DNA of 64,000 nucleotides from Psychrobacter sp. JCM 18903 (GTDB taxonomy: Bacteria > Pseudomonadota > Gammaproteobacteria > Pseudomonadales > Moraxellaceae). Position 1 is the stretch's first letter. Every line of letters starts with the position of its first letter. This document shows, piece by piece, positions 58,384 through 64,000 of the stretch. Where the stretch lies: the NCBI RefSeq assembly GCF_000586475.1, contig NZ_BAWJ01000001.1, positions 186,001 through 250,000 of the forward strand, read 5' to 3'. Under the pieces are notes generated by a model, which searched no databases, had not been told where the DNA came from, and was given only the letters and a program-made list of their open reading frames with translations. Position numbers and translations under genes: made by a program.

Positions 58384-59826
58384 ATGTCTGAATTAAAGAA
58401 ATCGTTAGGGACGCTAGATATTATCGCCTTAGCATTCGGTGCTATGGTTGGTTGGGGCTGGGTAGTCTTGGCTGGTGGTTGGATTTTATCTGCGGGGACG
58501 TGGGGCGCAATGCTGGCGTTCTTGATAGGCGGTTTGGCAGTGATACTGATTGGTGTGACGTATGCCGAGCTTGCCGCATCGATGCCGATTACGGGCGGTG
58601 AGCATACCTATACGCATAGAGCACTGGGGGTAAATGTCTCCTTTATCTGCTCATGGAGTATTCTATTTGGGTATTTTTCGGTGGTCGCGTTTGAGGCGGT
58701 TGCCTTGCCGACAGTCGTAGAGTATTTCATCCCCAATTATAATCAAGGATATCTCTGGACCATCGCTGGTTGGGATGTTTACGCCACTTGGGTGGGCGTT
58801 GGGATGCTGGGCTCAGTCATCGTCACTTGGCTAAATATCCGCGGTATGGAAGTCAGTGCGTGGTTCCAAAAGACGGCCGTATTGGGCATCTTATTTGTGG
58901 GTACGTTGCTGTTCATTGGCGCAGTCATGTTCAATCCTGAAGGCTCGAACTCAGTACAAGCGCCTGCATTTATCGGTGGTATTGGCGGTATGATGGCCGT
59001 TATTGTCATGGTGCCGTTTATGTTTGTCGGCTTTGACGTTATTCCGCAAGCGGCAGAAGAAATTGATCTGACTCGTCCTAATATTGGTAAGTTTTTGATT
59101 TTATCGATTGTCGTTGCGGTAATGTGGTACGTGGGTATCGCTTGGAGTGTTGGCACGACCTTGCCACTCTTACAAGCCGAAAACTCAACGCTCGCCACTG
59201 CGGATGCGATGACCAATGCTTGGCATGGCAAGTGGGCAGGTATTTTATTAGTCATTGGCGGTGTACTGGGTATTTTATCAAGTTGGAATGCCTTCTTGAT
59301 TGGTGGTAGCCGCCTACTTTATGCCATGTCAAAAGCACGTATGTTGCCCGCATTTTTAAGCAAGCTACATCCAAAGTATAAGACGCCGTCGAATGCCATT
59401 TTATTAATCGGTGGCTTGGCGACACTAGCACCCTTGTTTGGTCGTAAAATGCTAGTGTGGATCGTCGATGCTGGTGGCTTTGGTATCGTTATTGCTTATA
59501 CCTGTGTCGCTATCTCATTCTTAGTACTTCGCTACCGCGAGCCTGATATGGTACGCCCATTTAGAATACCAGCAGGTAAGCTCGTTGGTATGGTCACGAT
59601 TGCGCTAAGTTTTGGCATACTCATGCTGTATATGCCAGGTATGCCATCCGCACTAACCCCTATCGAGTGGTGGATTTTCTTTGGTTGGACGGTCTTAGGC
59701 ATTGCGTTATATGGCTATGCAAGGGTGAAGTATCCAGGTATTAGCGAGTCAATTATGGCAGAAGAACTACGTGAATTAAAAATCGTCAATCAGTTGTGGT
59801 TAAAAGACAACCCGCCTAAGCAATAG
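58384..59826 (+). CDS. APC-family amino acid/polyamine permease
   Basis: Twelve-helix transporter of the amino acid-polyamine-organocation superfamily, 480 residues. The first helix has the substrate-binding break GTLDIIALAFGAMVGWGWVVLAGGWIL, then ELAASMPITGGEHTYTHRALG, a later VPFMFVGFDVIPQAAEEIDLTRPN helix 6 region, and a C-terminal LRYREPDMVRPFRIPAGKLVG loop. AAGGAGCAG precedes the ATG. From its place after gabT and before the agmatine genes (convergent), it probably imports GABA, putrescine or a related amine; the substrate is inferred. Frame intact. Confidence 0.88.
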   Translation: MSELKKSLGTLDIIALAFGAMVGWGWVVLAGGWILSAGTWGAMLAFLIGGLAVILIGVTYAELAASMPITGGEHTYTHRALGVNVSFICSWSILFGYFSVVAFEAVALPTVVEYFIPNYNQGYLWTIAGWDVYATWVGVGMLGSVIVTWLNIRGMEVSAWFQKTAVLGILFVGTLLFIGAVMFNPEGSNSVQAPAFIGGIGGMMAVIVMVPFMFVGFDVIPQAAEEIDLTRPNIGKFLILSIVVAVMWYVGIAWSVGTTLPLLQAENSTLATADAMTNAWHGKWAGILLVIGGVLGILSSWNAFLIGGSRLLYAMSKARMLPAFLSKLHPKYKTPSNAILLIGGLATLAPLFGRKMLVWIVDAGGFGIVIAYTCVAISFLVLRYREPDMVRPFRIPAGKLVGMVTIALSFGILMLYMPGMPSALTPIEWWIFFGWTVLGIALYGYARVKYPGISESIMAEELRELKIVNQLWLKDNPPKQ

Positions 59827-59863
59827 TTTTTCCGATGGGTTATTTTTTAATAACATCAACTTT

Positions 59864-59902
59864 CAATAAAAAGCCTAACAGTCCATGTTAGGCTTTTTAT
59901 TG
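59864..59902. terminator. Bidirectional terminator between convergent catabolic units
   Basis: CAATAAAAAGCCTAAC and GTTAGGCTTTTTATTG form a perfect 16-bp stem around a 7-base loop. It separates the permease gene (plus) from the aldehyde dehydrogenase gene (minus). Confidence 0.92.
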
Positions 59903-59923
59903 TTCTAAAAATGACTCTGTCGA

Positions 59924-61297
59924 TTACGACTTATCACGAATCAACTTATAGTTTAAAAACTCAGTAATACCAAGAGTGCCAAGCTCGCGACCAAATCCTG
60001 AGCGTTTGACGCCGCCAAACGGGGTATTGGCTTCGCTACCAGAAGGCGCATTGATAGTGACCATACCGACTTCTAATTTGTCAGCAATCTCAGCGGCTAG
60101 CGCAGCATCTTGCGTTTGGATAGAAGCGCCAAGTCCGAAAGGCACATCATTAGCTATCTTGATGGCATGATCGATATCACAAGCTTTGTAGACGACCGCC
60201 ACAGGACCAAATAACTCCTCTCGATAAACATTCATGGACTCAGTTACATCTGTCAATACCGCAGGCTTAAACCACGCACCCGGCTTGTCTTTGACCATGC
60301 CACCTTCGACCAATACGGTCGCGCCTGCTTGAATGGCGCTATCGAGCTGTTCTTGCAAGTTAACTGCGGCTGCCTTTGAAGACATTGGACCAATGAAAGT
60401 ACCTTCATCAAGTGGATCAGCGAGTGCCATATTGCTTACGGCATTAGTAAACCCTTCAACGAATTTATCATAAACAGATTCGACGACGATAAGGCGTTTG
60501 GCAGCATTACATGCTTGTCCTGTATTGCCAAAACGACCAGAAATAGCCCCTTTTATAGCTTGTTCGATATCAGCATCAGCTGCAACGATAAAGGCATCTG
60601 AACCGCCAAGCTCTAGCACGACTTTTTTCAGCGCGCCGCCTGCTATTTTAGCAACTGCTTGCCCAGCTCGCTCAGAGCCTGTTAGCGAAACGCCTTGTAC
60701 GCGGTTGTCTTCGATGATAGTCGCTGCTTGCTCATTGGTGGCAAACACATTGTTATAAACACCCTCTGGTAAGCCAGCATCTTTTAGGATATCAGCGATG
60801 GCTTCTGCAGTCTTAGGACATTGCGGTGCATGCTTTAGAATAACGGTATTGCCCGCCATAAAGTTTGGCGCGACAAAACGTGCCACTTGATAGTGCGGGT
60901 AGTTCCACGGCATGATACCTAATAGAGCGCCCACAGGACGTTTTTCTACCGAAGCTGACCCTGAATCAACATCAATGGTACTAGGTGCTAGTAGCTGCTC
61001 AGCGTTGTCTGCATAGTAGCGATAGATATCGGCAACTAGACCGATTTCACCTTTTGCTTGTGCAACGGGCTTGCCCATCTCATTGGCAACGATGCGAGCC
61101 AGCTCATCTTGACGTTCAAGATAGATATCGGCAATTTTATGAAGTATGGCACTGCGCTCATCCAATGAAACCTGACGCCAATCTTGATAAGCGGTATCGG
61201 CTTGTGCAATAGCGTTCTGGATGTCCTGCTCAGTTGCCGTAGGGTAGGTGGCTTCTACTTCGCCAGTGGCTGGGTTATTAACTTGATAATCGCTCAT
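59924..61297 (-). CDS. NAD(P)-dependent aldehyde dehydrogenase (succinate-semialdehyde or gamma-aminobutyraldehyde type)
   Basis: A second aldehyde dehydrogenase, distinct from the gabD product. About 457 residues from the ATG at 61297 (MSDYQVNNPATGEV; AAGGACATAG upstream). Motifs: GIMPWNYPHYQVARFVAPNFMAGNTVILKHA, SLTGSERAGQAV, catalytic Glu in KKVVLELGGSDAFIV, catalytic Cys in NTGQACNAAKRLIVVES, and NTPFGGVKRSGFGRELG. The short GabD-like type (Sad/YneI) best fits. It is last in the order nhaC-type, aguB, aguA, dehydrogenase on the minus strand, with only 48 bp after aguA, so it probably oxidises an aldehyde derived from putrescine. Frame intact. Confidence 0.9.
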   Translation of the reverse strand: MSDYQVNNPATGEVEATYPTATEQDIQNAIAQADTAYQDWRQVSLDERSAILHKIADIYLERQDELARIVANEMGKPVAQAKGEIGLVADIYRYYADNAEQLLAPSTIDVDSGSASVEKRPVGALLGIMPWNYPHYQVARFVAPNFMAGNTVILKHAPQCPKTAEAIADILKDAGLPEGVYNNVFATNEQAATIIEDNRVQGVSLTGSERAGQAVAKIAGGALKKVVLELGGSDAFIVAADADIEQAIKGAISGRFGNTGQACNAAKRLIVVESVYDKFVEGFTNAVSNMALADPLDEGTFIGPMSSKAAAVNLQEQLDSAIQAGATVLVEGGMVKDKPGAWFKPAVLTDVTESMNVYREELFGPVAVVYKACDIDHAIKIANDVPFGLGASIQTQDAALAAEIADKLEVGMVTINAPSGSEANTPFGGVKRSGFGRELGTLGITEFLNYKLIRDKS

Positions 61298-61345
61298 AGC
61301 TATGTCCTTTTTTAAAATATTATTGGGTTCAAAATCCATTTGGGT

Positions 61346-62481
61346 CTATATTTTTATGCGCGTGCTTTTAATTGATGATTTTGGCTGCTGCTGAGTAATA
61401 CAGTGAATATTACCACCGCCAAAGACAATCTCCTTTGTGCGTACTCCCACTACCTGATGCTGAGGAAATACTTTTTCAAGCTGCTCGATGGCTAATGAAT
61501 CATTTTCATCATCATATTGCGGTACGATGATAGCCTCATTACAAATTAAAAAATTGGCATATGAAGCGATACAAACATCGCCAGTATGACGCGCCTTGGC
61601 ATCATCAGACTGCTCAATATCATAGTTCTCAGGTAAAGTAACAGTTTGCTTGGTACAGCAAAGCTTATGGACTTTTAAACGTCTGCCTTTTGCATCAGTC
61701 ATATTTGAGAGCTGCTCATAGGCCTTTTGCGTTGCCTCATAAAACGGATGCTTAGGGTCGTCAGTAAACAAGCAAACCACTTCACCAGGGCGCGCAAAGC
61801 AGGCGATATCATCAATATGACCAGTGGTTTCGTCAGGATCGATACCGTCATCAATCCACAGCACTTTTTGTACATTGAGATAGGCTTTTAACTTGTCTTC
61901 AATTTGATCTTCGGTTAAGTGCGGGTTACGCCCTGGGCTTAGTAGACACATGCGCGTGGTCAGAACGGTGCCTTCACCATCGACATGAAACGCGCCGCCT
62001 TCCATGACAAAGTCATCCGTTCGATAACGTTTGATATCTAGATGGTCACATAAGCGTTCAGCCAGCTTATCATCGTCATCCCACGGCGAGTATAGTCCGT
62101 CATAGTCGCCGCCCCATGCATTGAATGTCCAATCACAAGCGCGTAGCTCGCCTTTATCATTGATTAAAAATGTCGGGACAGTATCACGTGCCAAGCATCA
62201 TTGCTGGGCATGGATATGACGTCGATATCAGCAGGTAGACTATTACGGCATGATTGATAATCATCAGGATTGACCAGTATGCCAACTTCACAAAATCTGT
62301 TAATTGCCAGTGCAACATCAGCATAAGATTTCTGAGCAGGAGCGGCTTGCTGTCGCCAGTTATCAGCACGGTAAGGCCACACCATCCATATTTTTTGTAT
62401 CGGCTCAAATTCTGCTGGCATGTAAAAGCCGTCTTGTTGTGGTGTTGAGCCCGTGATTAATCGGTTCGGTAATAATGACAT
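61346..62481 (-). CDS. aguA: Agmatine deiminase, frame broken once
   Basis: Converts agmatine to N-carbamoylputrescine and ammonia. The start is the ATG at 62481 with AAGGTG upstream (a GTG nine bases earlier is weaker). The N-terminus reads DGFYMPAEFEPIQKIWMVWPYRADNWR. Restoring a G near 62192 gives SNDAWARDTVPTFLIND, the conserved substrate-binding stretch. Then ACDWTFNAWGGDYDGLYSPWDDD, EGGAFHVDGEGTVLTTRMCLLSPGRNP, the His in GHIDDIACFARPG, and the catalytic Cys in FGGGNIHCITQQQP. The corrected length is 378 residues. Followed by the aldehyde dehydrogenase gene, preceded by aguB. Confidence 0.94.
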
Positions 62482-62533
62482 ATAGAGCACCTTATTTGAC
62501 GATAGCGCGAGTGAGCTTGCTTGTTAACAAACT

Positions 62534-63403
62534 TTATCCATGAGTCAGCAACGTGCCATACATCGATGGACGACGATCACGGAAAACGCCCCATTGCTGA
62601 CGTTCGATAGCCAGTTGATCTAAGTCAAAAGTCGTACTAAGTATCTCTTCTTTATCTTTAGATGCTTCTTGGATGATCTCACCGCGACCATCCGTGATAA
62701 ACGAGCCACCATAGAACTGCATGGTGCTATCGTTTCCGTTTTGAGTAATTGTTTCAGTGCCAATACGATTGGCTGCTACGACTGGCATGAGATTAGCGGC
62801 AGCATGACCCTGCATACAGCGTTGCCAATGACCTTTTGAGTCGATGTCCAATGCTGGCTCATCACCAATAGCAGTCGGATAAAACAGTATTTCTGCGCCC
62901 ATCAATGCCATGCTACGAGCGCATTCAGGGAACCATTGATCCCAGCAAATACCGACACCGATTTTGGCATACTTGGTTTGCCAAACCTTGAATCCAGTAT
63001 CGCCGGGGGTAAAGTAGAATTTTTCGGCATAAGGAATGCCATCTGGTATATGCGTTTTACGATAAGTGCCAAGTATCTCGCCATCGGCATCAATCACGGT
63101 CACGCTATTAAAAAAGGTATTGCCTGATTTTTCATAAAAGCTAATCGGCAATACTACCTCTAAGTCTTTAGCCAACTGTTTGAAGTGATTGATGGCCGCA
63201 TTATCCTCAACTGTGGTCGCAAGGGTAAAGTAATCAAAGTCATGAACTTGGCAGAAGTAAGGCGTTTCAAACAACTCTTGTAGCAAAATGATATTGGCAC
63301 CAGCGTTGGCGGCTTTGGTGACCAACTCAGTCGCAGTGGCAATATTTTGTTGTATATCCCAACCACATGCCATTTGAGTCGTAGCAACGGTAACATTTCG
63401 CAT
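62534..63403 (-). CDS. aguB: N-carbamoylputrescine amidase
   Basis: Nitrilase-family hydrolase that releases putrescine, CO2 and ammonia from N-carbamoylputrescine, the next step after AguA. The Glu-Lys-Cys triad is visible in IILLQELFETPYF, GTYRKTHIPDG and VGICWDQWFPECAR. About 289 residues from the ATG at 63403 (MRNVTVATTQMACGW); twelve upstream codons are in frame but not conserved. 52 bp separate it from aguA. Frame intact. Confidence 0.94.
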   Translation of the reverse strand: MRNVTVATTQMACGWDIQQNIATATELVTKAANAGANIILLQELFETPYFCQVHDFDYFTLATTVEDNAAINHFKQLAKDLEVVLPISFYEKSGNTFFNSVTVIDADGEILGTYRKTHIPDGIPYAEKFYFTPGDTGFKVWQTKYAKIGVGICWDQWFPECARSMALMGAEILFYPTAIGDEPALDIDSKGHWQRCMQGHAAANLMPVVAANRIGTETITQNGNDSTMQFYGGSFITDGRGEIIQEASKDKEEILSTTFDLDQLAIERQQWGVFRDRRPSMYGTLLTHG

Positions 63404-63497
63404 GATTAAATCCTTATCGTATTTATTAGTGAGTACCATATAAAAGGCTTGTTTTTATTGACTAACGAATAATCTCTCATTGCCCGTTAGTCAATGA

Positions 63498-64000
63498 TTA
63501 CAATAATAGCGTTAAGGTTGGCTTAAGCATCATATAACCCAATCCTAAGAAGGTGACGACGGATAAACCCGCACCGAGCATGGCATAGGGGAACTGGGTA
63601 AAGGCATGCTGCATAGGGGAGCAGCCAGCACCTTGCGCGGCAAGTAGCGATGAATCACTAAAGAAGCAAGCATGGCTACCAAATGATGATGCTGATAACA
63701 ATGCGCCAATCATAAGGGGAGTGCTAACGCCTAGTGCAATAGAGATTGGAAAGACAATCGGCATGGCAAGGACATACAGCCCCCAGCTTGATGATGTGGC
63801 AAAAGTTAAGAAAGCCATGACGGCAAAAATTACGGCAGGGAAAATAATAATGGTCATGTAAGGCGTGATAGCCTCAATCACATATGAGGTCATACCAAGC
63901 TCATCGTTGATGGCTTTTAAGAAAAAACCGCCGATGACGGTTGAGAGCGGATAAAGCATGACTTTAAAGCCTTTAAAGATGGCTTCAACTTGCGTCTCAA
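63498..64000 (-). CDS. NhaC-type antiporter, C-terminal part (runs off the window)
   Basis: The C-terminal portion of a polytopic membrane protein; the frame is open to the window end. It contains FATSSSWGLYVLAMPIVFPISIALGV, then the family signature ASSFGSHACFFSDSSLLAAQGAGCSPMQHAFTQFPYAM, matching the (F/L)G-x-H-x(2)-(F/P)xSDxxxxAxxGAGC region of NhaC Na+/H+ antiporters and related carriers. It precedes aguB on the same strand (gap about 60 bp to the longer frame), so it may be an amine or amino acid exchanger of the agmatine operon rather than a true Na+/H+ antiporter. The N-terminal part is not visible. Confidence 0.75.
   Translation of the reverse strand, partial: ETQVEAIFKGFKVMLYPLSTVIGGFFLKAINDELGMTSYVIEAITPYMTIIIFPAVIFAVMAFLTFATSSSWGLYVLAMPIVFPISIALGVSTPLMIGALLSASSFGSHACFFSDSSLLAAQGAGCSPMQHAFTQFPYAMLGAGLSVVTFLGLGYMMLKPTLTLLL

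Noticed and set aside
1..64000. CRISPR arrays, tRNA or rRNA genes, phage genes, transposase genes
   Set aside because: Looked for on both strands; none seen. The only direct repeats are the two short tandem arrays and the MITE copies.

Overview
The window looks like a chromosomal segment of a Moraxellaceae gammaproteobacterium, most likely Psychrobacter. This is inferred from gene content and protein style (cbb3 oxidase set, one LolC/E-type permease beside LolD, ybaB-recR-rnd order, O-succinylhomoserine route to methionine, moderate AT content), not from a marker gene. There is no rRNA, tRNA, CRISPR array, prophage or complete insertion sequence. The content is largely housekeeping and catabolic genes, plus small mobile repeats and one disturbed operon.

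Layout. 0-4.6 kb: cytochrome cbb3 oxidase operon ccoNOQP and the start of ccoG (minus). 5.5-16.5 kb: SCP2-like protein, lolC-lolD, comEC, sppA, an alpha/beta hydrolase. 16.7-28 kb: CPBP protease, dusA, an MHS-type transporter, a phospholipase D lipoprotein, metZ, ybaB, recR, rnd, a lipase-like protein. A family of ~170-bp palindromic MITEs lies in gaps between 9.5 and 24 kb. 28.3-34.5 kb: glycine cleavage genes gcvT, gcvH and gcvP on the minus strand, with a nitroreductase between gcvH and gcvP and a tandem glycine riboswitch ahead of gcvT. 34.7-41.1 kb: ycgL, a MoxR ATPase/VWA pair, flavohaemoglobin hmp with a probable NsrR operator, a phosphodiester-glycosidase lipoprotein. 41.3-43 kb: FMN-binding glutamate-synthase-like protein. 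43.2-49.3 kb: RNA repair genes rtcA and rtcB, divergent regulator rtcR and a sigma-54 promoter; rtcB and rtcA are separated by small genes (SMI1/KNR4-type, two unknowns, a gene remnant). 49.3-64 kb: catabolic cluster for agmatine, acetylated polyamines, GABA/5-aminovalerate and glutarate, with two IclR regulators each beside a palindromic operator candidate.

How the genes work together. AguA and AguB convert agmatine to putrescine; the acetylpolyamine amidohydrolase frees acetylated amines; aldehyde dehydrogenases and GabT/GabD convert the omega-amino acids to succinate or glutarate; the CaiB-type CoA-transferase and GcdH take glutarate through glutaryl-CoA to crotonyl-CoA. An APC permease and an NhaC-type carrier probably serve the same cluster.

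Data quality. At least 17 conserved genes are interrupted by frameshifts as read. In nearly every case restoring one base, usually in a run of two to six identical bases, rejoins a full-length protein, and the corrected lengths are exact codon multiples. I count about 32 such events. They are absent from 16.5-28.3 kb, 34.7-41.1 kb and 46-49.3 kb. The simplest reading is homopolymer under-calling in the sequence, not gene decay. Affected genes are therefore annotated as single loci, with the break points given.
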